Assembly (NCBI RefSeq): GCF_900103285.1
Contig: NZ_FNGS01000006.1
Span: 310,001 to 374,000 of the forward strand
Direction of reading: 5' to 3'
Length of the DNA stretch: 64,000 nt
Origin: Siphonobacter aquaeclarae
GTDB taxonomy: Bacteria > Bacteroidota > Bacteroidia > Cytophagales > Spirosomataceae
Part shown: positions 14,053 through 22,177 of the stretch, piece by piece
Numbering within the stretch: the stretch's first letter is position 1
Layout: the number at the start of each line of letters is the position of its first letter
Notes under the pieces: model-generated
Database searches by the model: none
The model's input: only the letters and a program-made list of their open reading frames with translations
Told to the model about the DNA's origin: nothing
Program-made: the position numbers and the translations under genes

Positions 14053-14717
14053 TGGCCGTTGAGGTAAAAAACAACACGATCAATACAGCCGTCTGGTTTA
14101 TTATCATTCTGGTAGTGTATTTCATTCTGCGGGCGGATGCAAAGAAACGCCGTCAGGCAGAGGAATACGACCGTGTTGCGTCCGGTTCAGATGAAAACGC
14201 TCGTTTTGCGTATCTGCTTCATAATGCTTTCAATCCAGGCGGTAAAGTGCTGGGTGTGTCGCTTATTGATATGGACGGTACCGATAAAAAGGCGCTGTTT
14301 GAAATTGCGACGCAGATTAAGACATTTTCCGCCGTCTCTATCGCTTACGAAAACCTGTATAGCGAGGCGCTCGCAGATCGATTGAGTCAGGAACTTTCAG
14401 TATCAGACCTTCAGACGTTCTACTCCCTGATTAACAAGAAACCGGCGTCTGTAAACCCCGTTGCCGGGACAACAAAGGTTGTTGCCTTGGTGCCGACAAA
14501 TGCCCTCGATCCGGATAAGCCAACGTCCGTAATGGCAAGTTGGGAGGCCGGTGATGAAATCGGAACCTATCTCGGCGAAATCGTTTGGATGCGGAAAGAT
14601 GCTGCCGGGAATATCCTGTCACGTAACCAAATGGTAGTTGTCACGTGGAAGAACGTGTACGGCTTCGGAATGTCCCGCACCGGCTGGGTCTACAAGGCTA
14701 ACGTAAGATTTCAATAA
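14052..14717 (+). CDS. N-anchored protein with SH3-like C-terminus (221 aa)
   Basis: One transmembrane helix near the N-terminus (VWFIIILVVYFILR, about 14-27) is followed by a basic stretch, a helical domain (RFAYLLHNAFNPGG, then an annexin-like run of short helices) and a C-terminal part that looks like a small SH3 barrel (YLGEIVWMRKD ... RTGWVYKANVRF). SH3 domains in phage proteins often bind peptidoglycan. Placed just before the lytic transglycosylase, it may help cell-wall entry or lysis. Confidence 0.55.
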   Translation: MAVEVKNNTINTAVWFIIILVVYFILRADAKKRRQAEEYDRVASGSDENARFAYLLHNAFNPGGKVLGVSLIDMDGTDKKALFEIATQIKTFSAVSIAYENLYSEALADRLSQELSVSDLQTFYSLINKKPASVNPVAGTTKVVALVPTNALDPDKPTSVMASWEAGDEIGTYLGEIVWMRKDAAGNILSRNQMVVVTWKNVYGFGMSRTGWVYKANVRFQ

Positions 14718-14718
14718 C

Positions 14719-15348
14719 ATGATTTTTGAAAACCTGATTCGGGCCGAAGTGCGTGCCGAAGTAGTGGCACGTTTCAAGACGCTTGCCCGGTTTATCGGCT
14801 GCTCCGCTGACGACATCGCCATTGTGGTAAAGGGGGAGTCCTCTTTCAACTTGAAAGCCTATAATTCCTCTGGCGGCGCTTCTGGCTGGTTCCAATGGAT
14901 GCCCGCAACTGCCGCTGATCTCGGTACGACAACTGCCCAAATCCGGAATATGAACGAATTGCAGCAGCTGGATTTGTATGAAAAGTACATTCGGCGGCTC
15001 GGGTTGCAGGGCAAAATCAGGAATGTACTTGACCTGTATTTAGCGAATTTCTTCCCGGCTGCGGTGGGTCAGAAACTGACATTCCTGATTGCTGACAAAG
15101 ACGGAAAAACGGATACGCGAATTACTGATACCGCTTGGCTGAAAAAGGTGTATTCGCAGAACGCGGGCCTCGATCAGAACAAAGACGGACGTATCACGGT
15201 GGGAGATATTCAGGCATGGTGTAAGCGGATATTCCCTGAGGCAAATTTCAACAATACCGAAGTACCTTTTTTTGGATTGCCGTCGTCATCCTCATTATCT
15301 GGTGGCGGCGGAAAAAGTAAAAAACCAAATGGCAAAAAAGAAAAATAA
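14719..15348 (+). CDS. Lytic transglycosylase with calcium-binding-like loop (209 aa)
   Basis: The SLT-type core is visible: catalytic Glu in GESSFN (about residue 38), then GGASGWFQWMP as the GLMQ-like segment. Near 155 there is DQNKDGRITVGDI, a textbook EF-hand/dockerin-type calcium loop. The C-terminus is a Ser/Gly linker with a basic end (SKKPNGKKEK). There is no signal peptide, so export would need the holin-like protein, or the enzyme rides in the virion. It cleaves the peptidoglycan glycan strand during entry or lysis. Confidence 0.75.
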   Translation: MIFENLIRAEVRAEVVARFKTLARFIGCSADDIAIVVKGESSFNLKAYNSSGGASGWFQWMPATAADLGTTTAQIRNMNELQQLDLYEKYIRRLGLQGKIRNVLDLYLANFFPAAVGQKLTFLIADKDGKTDTRITDTAWLKKVYSQNAGLDQNKDGRITVGDIQAWCKRIFPEANFNNTEVPFFGLPSSSSLSGGGGKSKKPNGKKEK

Positions 15349-16735
15349 AGGCATTCTGGCCGTGCTTGGTATCGGTGCCGGGGTGGTGCTGCTCATGCGC
15401 AAGAAAGACCCCGTAAGCAACACGACTACACCGGTGACGACAACCCCCGGAACAGGTTCCGGCAACAACGGAAACTCGAACCTGACGAGTCCGGCAGACT
15501 ATGCAATCTCGGAGATTAAGCCCTTGAATCTCCCGGTTTTGGATTTTGCCGTAAAGAACTCCTTCAATTGGGACGGTCTGCCGGATTTCCGGATGCCTGC
15601 CGGGACGACGTGGGTTTACGGTTCGTATATGTTCAATAAGGACGATATTCCGAAGCTGCTGGCGCACGGTTTTACCCATATTGACATCGACCGGGCGCAC
15701 AACGTCGACGGGCATAAGTTGCTGACGAAAGCGCAACGGTACTGCCTTGTTACTTCGAATACGCCGCAAAGTATCGCGCCGAACTTCGGGCAAAACAACG
15801 ATACCGTTACCACTCAAGCAAAGGCAAACGACGCCGTATCAAACGCGCTGGCGGGTCGTGTTCCGTGGTTTAACGAAGGCGACCAATATTGCGACATCTA
15901 CGATTTCGACTTGGAGACCGGCGGGAATGACGCGACGTTTTTCGCTCTGGCCAATGCGGCGATTGCGTACACTAAGCCGAAATACGGTGTAAAGATGGCG
16001 TGGTATGCCACCGGGCCGAAGGGGTCAGAAATGTTCGGCGGATCGGCTCGCTGGGACAACTTCAAAGACAAACTCGATTACTTCCAGGTGACGCCGTACG
16101 TACACGATCAGCGGGCGGCATTCGGCGGCGATCTGGCGCGGGCAAAAGATGAATCCGCCATGTGGATTTGGGACGTGACGGGCTGGCTGGAAACCTCTTA
16201 TCCGCGTATGGCCGATAAGAAGGCGCTGAGCTGGTTTAGCTCCGGCTGGTCAGGTGATCCGGGCGGTGATTCGCTGGATCAATTCATCCGGCCCGATATG
16301 GCCGAAGGTATGCCGATCTGGCACGCAATCGGCGGCGGGATGCGCAACGGCGGCGGTTTGACCCTGTGGGGTTTTAACATGCCCCAATCGTATACCGGCA
16401 TGGAAAAGAAGTTCTTTGAAGGCATGTACCGGGTGTCCCGCCTGAATGACTTTTTCGAGGGGGCAGGACAGACGTACAACAACAAAATGGAGTACAGCGA
16501 AGACGGCGGTACGACATGGAAAACCGACCCGGCCCGGACGTGGCAGACGGTTGAAAGCATGGACGACCCGTATGTCCGCTACGCCCAAAAAGGTAACGAC
16601 ATCGTTGTGGCCGCGTACTATCCCCGCCTGAGAACCGGACAAAAAGAAATCCTGATCCGGAAAGGGACATGGAAGACAGCTATCACCGTCAAGGCCCGCG
16701 AGACCTTTTTAGGCCGTGCGACGCTCCCGGCGTAA
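15329..16735 (+). CDS. Large membrane-anchored protein, possible TIM-barrel/glycosidase-like fold (468 aa)
   Basis: ATG 15329 lies inside the end of the transglycosylase gene (20-base overlap). An N-terminal transmembrane helix (GILAVLGIGAGVVLLM) and a Thr/Gly/Asn linker precede a 400-residue globular part. Segments such as FTHIDIDRAHNV, YCDIYDFDLETGG and VKMAWYATGP, ordered beta-alpha with acidic residues at strand ends, suggest a TIM-barrel hydrolase. A small beta domain ends the protein. It is the largest late protein, so it may be a receptor-binding or wall-degrading protein, or a main virion protein. Confidence 0.55.
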   Translation: MAKKKNKGILAVLGIGAGVVLLMRKKDPVSNTTTPVTTTPGTGSGNNGNSNLTSPADYAISEIKPLNLPVLDFAVKNSFNWDGLPDFRMPAGTTWVYGSYMFNKDDIPKLLAHGFTHIDIDRAHNVDGHKLLTKAQRYCLVTSNTPQSIAPNFGQNNDTVTTQAKANDAVSNALAGRVPWFNEGDQYCDIYDFDLETGGNDATFFALANAAIAYTKPKYGVKMAWYATGPKGSEMFGGSARWDNFKDKLDYFQVTPYVHDQRAAFGGDLARAKDESAMWIWDVTGWLETSYPRMADKKALSWFSSGWSGDPGGDSLDQFIRPDMAEGMPIWHAIGGGMRNGGGLTLWGFNMPQSYTGMEKKFFEGMYRVSRLNDFFEGAGQTYNNKMEYSEDGGTTWKTDPARTWQTVESMDDPYVRYAQKGNDIVVAAYYPRLRTGQKEILIRKGTWKTAITVKARETFLGRATLPA

Positions 16736-16767
16736 GTAATTGACAATCATTTATCTGCGATAAACCA

Positions 16768-17022
16768 ATGGCAAGAAAACTTGTAACCGATCAGCAAGTG
16801 GTAGACGAATCGTCCGTACTCCTGTTGATGTGTAGCCATGCCGTGATTCACAACGAAGGGCAAACGTACTTTTCTGTCGATGAACACCGTCTGCCGCCCG
16901 GCACAAAATTAACGCTCGGTACGGAACAGGAAGGTAGTGAAATCGCTCAAAAGGTCGTCCTGAACTTCGATCAGACGCCCGGTACCCGGCGCGCTGTTGT
17001 TGACCGGCATTTCTACCTGTAG
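16768..17022 (+). CDS. Small beta-rich hypothetical protein (84 aa)
   Basis: An 84-residue protein without signal or membrane anchor, probably beta-rich (YFSVDEHRLPPGTKLTLGTE). It is 32 bases after the previous gene. A hairpin, GGGATGG with CCATCCC, lies at about 17030-17054 between it and the next gene but lacks a T tract. Function unknown. Confidence 0.55.
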   Translation: MARKLVTDQQVVDESSVLLLMCSHAVIHNEGQTYFSVDEHRLPPGTKLTLGTEQEGSEIAQKVVLNFDQTPGTRRAVVDRHFYL

Positions 17023-17083
17023 CACTCCGGGGGATGGTGTCTCGGCGCCATCCCCTGCAAAGACAATCAACCTTCAATCTATC

Positions 17084-18094
17084 ATGTTTAAAAAACTGAT
17101 TTTCTCCCTTATGGCACTCGGCCTTTTTTACTCTGAACTGTCCGCCAAAGCGATTCTCTGCAAAGCAAACGGGCAGGCCAATTACCCGTATGAAACTGTA
17201 AACGGCGCACTGTATGCGGCGGAAGCCGGGGATGTAGTTCTTGTAAACGGGAACATCGTCAACGAAAAGATTATCCTGAAAGATGGGGTGAACATCAATT
17301 TTAACGGGTTCAGCCTGAGCAATACCAACGGCGAAGAACTAGTTATTGACAACGGCGTACAGGTAAACGCGAAGGTCATCGGCCTCGGTAAAATCTCTTC
17401 GGCGAATACGATCGGCCAGCGCCCGGTAATTAGCCTGACCGGCGGTTCTACGGTGTATTTTGATCTGGAAGAGTGTGTTTCCGCCGGGTCAAAGATCATC
17501 AACACGACCAACGGCGATACAATCTATTTCAGCGCGAAAAGCATCATTCAAAACGGCGGCACTACCAACGGCATGTTTATGGCCGATAAACACAGCCTGA
17601 TCGTTGTTCGCAATGCGGACATCCGCACGGAGGGCATCGGCTTTATGGCAGACGGGCGGCAGGAAGCGGGATTGCCGGCCCGGATCGTGGTCGAAAACAG
17701 TACGTTCTATTCCAAGTACGGCGCGTTCGTTCAATTCACCTCAAACGCGGATGTGACGATAGTCGACTGTCGGGTCCAGTGCGACGGTGTGCGGGCGGTT
17801 GTCATTTTAGGCGGCGGGACAAAGAAAATCACCGTCAAAAATACGGACATCGTTTCGACACAAACTTACCTGCAAGCGGCCTATAACGCGGCAAACGAGC
17901 CGGTATTTTATTCGTCAGTTGCAGATGGAGACATCCGCTTTGTCGGAACGAACACCATCAAAGCGACCGGCACTTCCAAGCCTATCGGCGGGCCATGTAC
18001 CGCAAAGGTTCTCGGGAAACTGTATGTCAATCAGGCCAACGATGCCGGTGTAGTGGCGTCTATCGAGCCGATCACCGTTAACGCCGGAATCTGA
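17084..18094 (+). CDS. Exported right-handed beta-helix protein (336 aa)
   Basis: ATG 17084 gives a clear signal peptide (MFKKLIFSLMALGLFYSELSA). The mature protein has about 20-residue repeats (VQVNAKVIGLGKI, STVYFDLEECVS, HSLIVVRNADI, ARIVVENSTFYS, ADVTIVDCRVQ, KKITVKNTDIV) that are characteristic of the pectin-lyase-like beta helix. Phage spikes and polysaccharide-binding proteins often have this fold. A signal peptide is unusual for a virion protein and suggests export to the periplasm or surface. No catalytic residues are assigned. Confidence 0.65.
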   Translation: MFKKLIFSLMALGLFYSELSAKAILCKANGQANYPYETVNGALYAAEAGDVVLVNGNIVNEKIILKDGVNINFNGFSLSNTNGEELVIDNGVQVNAKVIGLGKISSANTIGQRPVISLTGGSTVYFDLEECVSAGSKIINTTNGDTIYFSAKSIIQNGGTTNGMFMADKHSLIVVRNADIRTEGIGFMADGRQEAGLPARIVVENSTFYSKYGAFVQFTSNADVTIVDCRVQCDGVRAVVILGGGTKKITVKNTDIVSTQTYLQAAYNAANEPVFYSSVADGDIRFVGTNTIKATGTSKPIGGPCTAKVLGKLYVNQANDAGVVASIEPITVNAGI

Positions 18095-18098
18095 CCTG

Positions 18099-18266
18099 AT
18101 GGAAGAGGATAACCTCGTAGGTTCGGACGCTCCCAAAGATGGGGCGTCCGAACCGAAAGAAAAGAAGCAGCGGAAGGGCCGGGGGCAAGTCTGGAAGTTC
18201 CTCGGTCACTTGGTCGATGTGTTTGTGGAGAAAGTGCTACCTGTAATCGTCGCCCGGAAAAAATGA
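18099..18266 (+). CDS. Small basic protein (55 aa), coupled to the holin-like gene
   Basis: ATG 18099 starts 55 codons that end in TGA overlapping the next ATG by four bases (ATGA at 18263-18266). The middle is very basic (KEKKQRKGRGQ) and the end amphipathic (FLGHLVDVFVEKVLPVIVARKK). A broken copy remains at 2396-2460. Coupling to the holin-like gene suggests a role in lysis or in its timing, such as an antiholin. This is inferred from arrangement only. Confidence 0.55.
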   Translation: MEEDNLVGSDAPKDGASEPKEKKQRKGRGQVWKFLGHLVDVFVEKVLPVIVARKK

Positions 18267-18484
18267 AAAGTCTCATAGCCAACTACTACAACCCCATGCC
18301 CGCAAAGTTCAAAAGCTGGTTTCTCTTCCTGTCCGTAGTCGCCGGTCTGCTGGCCGTAACGCTCAAAGATGCGGGATACGCCAGTTTTGCAATCTGGGTA
18401 CTACTCGGTAAGGATGTATTCAAAGAAGCGGCGGAAATGCTTATTCCGCCGGAAAAGAAAGAAGAAAAGAAAAAGACAACGTAA
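18263..18484 (+). CDS. Holin-like small membrane protein (73 aa)
   Basis: 73 residues: a short polar start, hydrophobic segments at about 19-33 and 40-50 (SWFLFLSVVAGLLAV and YASFAIWVLLG) and a Lys/Glu tail (PPEKKEEKKKTT). Size, topology and place at the end of the late operon, after the lytic transglycosylase, fit a holin. No known holin family is matched with certainty. A near-identical copy stands outside the element at 2457-2678. Confidence 0.65.
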   Translation: MKSLIANYYNPMPAKFKSWFLFLSVVAGLLAVTLKDAGYASFAIWVLLGKDVFKEAAEMLIPPEKKEEKKKTT

Positions 18485-18503
18485 AATAGGTTTTGAGGTA
18501 TGC

Positions 18504-18533
18504 AAAAAGCCGGGATGCTGTCCCGGCTTTTTC
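18504..18533 (+). terminator. Terminator of the late operon
   Basis: The stem AAAAAGCCGGGA / TCCCGGCTTTTT is the same sequence as at 2693-2722, and 20338-20366 is its exact reverse complement. Confidence 0.85.
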
Positions 18534-18712
18534 TGTTTGTTCTGGCGATCGATGCAGCGATGCCAAATAATATTCTGAGATCCACCTGGTGCAGCAGCTG
18601 CATCCGTTATAGAAAATTCTGCGTGATACGCAGTTTTGTGAGAAACATTCTGTTTGGACTTTACGGCTACATCGGTGACTCTTCCGGCGCGAAAGCTGCC
18701 CGCCGTCAGAGA

Positions 18713-18866
18713 TAGAGAATGATACTAAGTATTCACCCTAATTGAGCTAGGATTATTTGAAGAAAATCGCCTATCGGTTACCATAACTCATTGGATTTTT
18801 CGAATTATACTATTTTGCAGTATTGGGGAATTGAAAATTTCCACAGAACTATGCCCCAGATTTAGA
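18713..18866 (+). promoter_or_regulatory. Conserved leader block before the cargo genes
   Basis: This block matches 2901-3051 closely (shared ATACTAAGTAT palindrome, GGATTATTTGAAGAAAAT, CTATCGGTTACCATAACTCATT, AATTATACTATTT and CCACAGAACTATG). A diverged stretch separates it from the terminator. The remainder, 18867-18965, contains an imperfect hairpin (TCCCGAATGATG ... TGCATCGGGA) just before the lipoprotein gene. No gene is seen in 18485-18965. A cargo promoter is the simplest reading. Confidence 0.55.
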
Positions 18867-18965
18867 ATAAAAAAGACCCCTCCCGAATGATGTTTTGGCG
18901 AACTGCATCGGGAAAGGGCCTTCTGGATTGGCTTAATTTTTCACAATCAAACCTTTACAAATCTA

Positions 18966-19823
18966 ATGAAAAAGTTAAGATTTGGTACGTACCTCGTACT
19001 TAGTTTTGCCCTTTTGTTATCCTGCCGTAATGAGACGGCCCCTATTGAACCCACGGGAATCTCTACATCGAAACCGACCCAGCCCGTTCGAGCATCTGGG
19101 ATCAAGCGCCCTGAAGAGCGATTAGAACAGCTTCGCAGTGACTACACGATTCGCGGTGAAGCCGCTGATTACGTTTACATCTCGCCTTGGGTAAACTGGG
19201 TTTACGGAGTTCCTGATGGCGGGGGAAGCGGAGGCATCCGAGAGTATGAAAAGTATAAAGAGTCCGGCGGAAGCGATCCGTACCCCTATAATGAAGTTTC
19301 AGGCGAAGGGTTCGGTTGGTTTTACTATGATCGGTCACTGTTGAGTCAATATGAGGCAGAAGAATTTGCTACGTACGCCTCTTACTTTGGTACCGAAGAT
19401 GCGAACTGTACCGATCCTGCGACCGTAATTCCGGCAGTCAAGATTAAGAATAGAGTCATTGATACCCAATGCGAAAAGGACGCGATCAAAACATTTGTTC
19501 TTGCCTGCAAATTAGCCGACGAAGAATACAAGACTAACAATAGCACTTGTTTCCAAAATGTCGGCATTTCCCCGGCGCTGGCGATTGCAGTGGTCAATTC
19601 TGCTGAATTCGGAAAAGCCTTGAATCAGGCATTATTGAAAGGTCAATTGCACTACGCAACCCGGGCAAGAATCGTTGGGTTAATCGGGCCGGTCCTTGTA
19701 GCGTATGGAGTAGTCCTTAACACATATGTAGCCAGTTGTCTTGACTCATCGACAAATACACTGATTTTGAAACTAGCTCAGGCAGCTACAGAGTTGAATA
19801 GTAAACTAAGCACGTGCAGCTAA
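18966..19823 (+). CDS. Cargo lipoprotein of unknown function (285 aa)
   Basis: A signal peptide with lipobox (SFALLLSC, Cys about 20) shows a lipoprotein. A Thr/Ser/Pro-rich stretch, a Gly/Ser segment (DGGGSGG) and a Tyr-rich region (EGFGWFYYD) follow. The C-terminal part is helical with several Cys and a hydrophobic stretch (ARIVGLIGPVLVAYGVVLNTYV). No family recognised. It takes the same position behind the leader block as the metallopeptidase gene at 3101 and has a small membrane protein gene directly after it. Superinfection exclusion or an effector-type role is possible. Confidence 0.6.
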   Translation: MKKLRFGTYLVLSFALLLSCRNETAPIEPTGISTSKPTQPVRASGIKRPEERLEQLRSDYTIRGEAADYVYISPWVNWVYGVPDGGGSGGIREYEKYKESGGSDPYPYNEVSGEGFGWFYYDRSLLSQYEAEEFATYASYFGTEDANCTDPATVIPAVKIKNRVIDTQCEKDAIKTFVLACKLADEEYKTNNSTCFQNVGISPALAIAVVNSAEFGKALNQALLKGQLHYATRARIVGLIGPVLVAYGVVLNTYVASCLDSSTNTLILKLAQAATELNSKLSTCS

Positions 19824-19827
19824 AACC

Positions 19828-20121
19828 ATGAACAGACAAGCGCTTGTCCGGTATATTTCACTTGCCTTAATAGGCTTGCTCTTTATTGGTCAGAATTCCG
19901 GCGCAATCGGAATGTTAGACCGCTTTCTTTATCTACCCGTTTGGGCGTGGTGCTTTCTTCTATTATGGGCATCTGCGGCTCTGCAACAAAGAAGGATAGA
20001 CAAAAGAGCTGTTCTTATTGGTTTTTTGGTGGCGTGTATCGGGGCTGCGCTTGCTCTGCTGGTTATTTTCGGGCTTCGTTTACTGGTTGAAAGCAGAGAC
20101 CCTGTTATCATTAAAACTTGA
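19828..20121 (+). CDS. Small multi-pass membrane protein (97 aa)
   Basis: Starts four bases after the lipoprotein stop. Three hydrophobic helices (about residues 8-24, 35-51, 62-85) with a conserved-looking basic loop (QQRRIDKR). The pairing with a lipoprotein gene suggests an immunity or partner protein, but no homologue is known to me. Confidence 0.6.
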   Translation: MNRQALVRYISLALIGLLFIGQNSGAIGMLDRFLYLPVWAWCFLLLWASAALQQRRIDKRAVLIGFLVACIGAALALLVIFGLRLLVESRDPVIIKT

Positions 20122-20141
20122 AATTTGGTTATATTGAGGTC

Positions 20142-20180
20142 AATCCCGGTTCATCTTTGACGAGCCGGGATTTTATTTTT
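20142..20180 (+). terminator. Terminator of the cargo operon
   Basis: AATCCCGGTTC at 20142-20152 pairs with the GC-rich part of GAGCCGGGATT at 20162-20172, followed by TTTATTTTTTG. Confidence 0.8.
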
Positions 20181-20337
20181 TGCTCCCCCTGCCAATAGGG
20201 GGATGGAAGTCAGAGGTCTTTTTTTAATTGCCGCATGATACAATTACTTCGGATTTTACGGTACCTATTGATTTTCCTGTTTTCGCTTATGTTTCTATCA
20301 CGGTGCTATCAATTACTGATGGTATTTTGAGTAAATG

Positions 20338-20366
20338 AAAAAGCCGGGACAGCATCCCGGCTTTTT
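20338..20366 (-). terminator. Terminator of the leftward lipoprotein gene
   Basis: This is the exact reverse complement of the terminators at 18504 and 2693, placed two bases past the stop of the gene at 20369-20773. The gap 20181-20337 has no supported gene. Confidence 0.8.
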
Positions 20367-20368
20367 CG

Positions 20369-20773
20369 TTATTTAGTGCCTTTTACTCGGATTTTTTGAC
20401 CGTCGTCCGATATGACGTTAAGGTCTATTGTTCCGACGTTTACGCTTCCGATTTTCGCGCCGGATTCGTAAAGGTCAATGTCGGAGGAAAGTTCTTTGGC
20501 TTTGAGGGAAAGCGTCGTTTCCGATGAAGTGATCTTGCCCTGAATATTTGAGGTGAATTTCATCGTACACTCTGTCAGGGTGTTCTTTGTCAATTTTACA
20601 CCCATCGAAATACCATCGACCGGGAGGTATAATTTTTGCCCGTTCGCTTCGGCGTAGGTTACTTGGTACGTACCGGCAACGGCTGCGGATAAATCAACCG
20701 GCTGCGGGGAGTCCTTTTTTGAGCAGGAAGAAAGGGATACAGCGAGGAAAGGAACTAAAAAAAACTTGCGCAT
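20369..20773 (-). CDS. Small lipoprotein (134 aa), lipocalin-like pattern
   Basis: MRKFFLVPFLAVSLSSCSKK is a lipoprotein signal with Cys at about 17. The mature part is beta-rich (VAGTYQVTYAEANGQKLYL..., several alternating strands), which resembles lipocalin-like or META-type small domains. It is transcribed leftward, away from the integrase gene, with its own terminator, so it may be expressed in the lysogen. A lysogenic conversion or exclusion function is plausible but not shown. Confidence 0.6.
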   Translation of the reverse strand: MRKFFLVPFLAVSLSSCSKKDSPQPVDLSAAVAGTYQVTYAEANGQKLYLPVDGISMGVKLTKNTLTECTMKFTSNIQGKITSSETTLSLKAKELSSDIDLYESGAKIGSVNVGTIDLNVISDDGQKIRVKGTK

Positions 20774-20836
20774 AAATTTTGAAAGTAAAGGTTTGTTTCA
20801 GGAGAATTAGGCGGATGAATTGCAAATAAACTAAAA

Positions 20837-22045
20837 TTAGGCCATAAGGTGCAGTGTTTGGGATTTTACAGTTTCAACCAAAATCGGTGCATAAATCCTT
20901 TGCGTGGTTCGAACGTTGGCGTGTCCTAATACTTCTGCGACAACCTCAAGCCGAACGCCATGATTGATTAGAAAGGTGCCTGCCGTCGAACGCCCGACTT
21001 TTGTTGAAAGGCCAATATACCCGATCATAGCGCCAATTACTTTCAGGTTATCGTTTAGTGTCCATCTTGACAGCACCGGAAGTTTAGAACGGTATTTTTC
21101 CAGAATGCGGCGCGTCTCCGGCAGTATCGGTATTTTGCACGGTTTGGTTGCCCACCGTTCAATTTTCTTGCGGACTATCAAAATCCATTCGGTACCATCC
21201 AGTTCTCGGAAAATATGCTCTTCCGGGTTGAAGTTGTACACGTCAACGATGCTCATCCCGGTATAGCATTGAAATAGAAATATGTCCGCGACGATCCGCA
21301 TTTCGAACGGCAGGCTAAGTTTTGAGAGTTTTTCGAGTTGTGGTACTGTCAGGAATTTAGGCATACCAGGCGGCGGAATCGTGACGTCGGCGTATTCGAG
21401 CGGGTTATATTTCAAATGCCTCTTTTTTACTGCAAAAGACATCACTGATTTCCACGCAGAGACCTGCCGGGATACGTGTATTTTTTTAAAGCCCTTCGTG
21501 TTGAAATACATGATGAGATCATCTTCCAAGGTTGACCGGATATAGTCGACCCGTATGTCTTCTTTGTGCAACACGTCGCGTATAAATTCCGCCGCATTCT
21601 TTCGCCTCGTTTCCCATGTTTCGACCGTGCCCTTTGTTATCTTAAATGTTTTGACCCGGTACTCTACCATTTGGTCAAATAGCTTTAAGAAAGTTGGCGT
21701 CCTGCCGGTATACTCCCTCGCTACGTCGTCGGCGGTAACAACCGAATTTGTTCGCCGAAGATCGTTGAATACCTGCCGTAAGTCGGCCTCAATATCCAGT
21801 GTTTGCCTAAGAACCTCCTTTGCTATACGATCGTCTAAGGCTACCAGTTCATGTAGGTTTTTCCATAATTCAAGATTGACCCTAATTTTTGTTGAAAAAG
21901 GAACGGCCGGAATTGCGTCAATGGATACCGTACAATAGAGGGAATGACGCCTGTCTTTCGGCACATGCTTTGATTGTCTGGGTTTGAAGGAAACAGTAAG
22001 CAAGTGTCTTTTTTTTTGGACATTAGGTACAGATTTGGTGTTCAA
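20837..22045 (-). CDS. int: Tyrosine recombinase (integrase) of the element
   Basis: 402 residues with an N-terminal Arm-type DNA-binding region, a SAM-like domain (about 110-215) and a catalytic domain. The C-terminus has Arg about 352 (GRSTAGTF), LGH with His about 375 and the nucleophile Tyr about 385 (RIYAP). Arg I is not in its usual place: the box reads TGMSIVDV, with Ser where TGLR is expected. CTnDOT-type Bacteroidota integrases show a similar change. TTG 22045 is the only early start. The gene lies next to attR and would cut at the 17-bp repeat in the tRNA 3' end. Confidence 0.9.
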   Translation of the reverse strand: MNTKSVPNVQKKRHLLTVSFKPRQSKHVPKDRRHSLYCTVSIDAIPAVPFSTKIRVNLELWKNLHELVALDDRIAKEVLRQTLDIEADLRQVFNDLRRTNSVVTADDVAREYTGRTPTFLKLFDQMVEYRVKTFKITKGTVETWETRRKNAAEFIRDVLHKEDIRVDYIRSTLEDDLIMYFNTKGFKKIHVSRQVSAWKSVMSFAVKKRHLKYNPLEYADVTIPPPGMPKFLTVPQLEKLSKLSLPFEMRIVADIFLFQCYTGMSIVDVYNFNPEEHIFRELDGTEWILIVRKKIERWATKPCKIPILPETRRILEKYRSKLPVLSRWTLNDNLKVIGAMIGYIGLSTKVGRSTAGTFLINHGVRLEVVAEVLGHANVRTTQRIYAPILVETVKSQTLHLMA

Positions 22046-22130
22046 TAACTGTACCTGAATCTGTACCTGCGAGGTGAAAAAAAGAGGGAAAGGAACGGAA
22101 TGGGCGGGCGCTCAGTGGCTTAAGGGCAAT

Positions 22131-22163
22131 AAAAAAAGCCCTAAGCGAGGGGCTATAGGGCTT
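22131..22163 (-). terminator. Terminator behind tRNA-Arg, supplied by the element
   Basis: On the minus strand AAGCCCTA and TAGGGCTT pair and are followed by a run of seven T. It lies directly past the tRNA 3' end inside the element and takes over from the displaced hairpin at 5093-5120. Confidence 0.75.
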
Positions 22164-22177
22164 AATTATCGTGTTTT

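Noticed and set aside
16997-17083. Upstream extension of the beta-helix protein
   Set aside because: It overlaps the preceding gene and would hide the clear signal peptide that begins at 17084.
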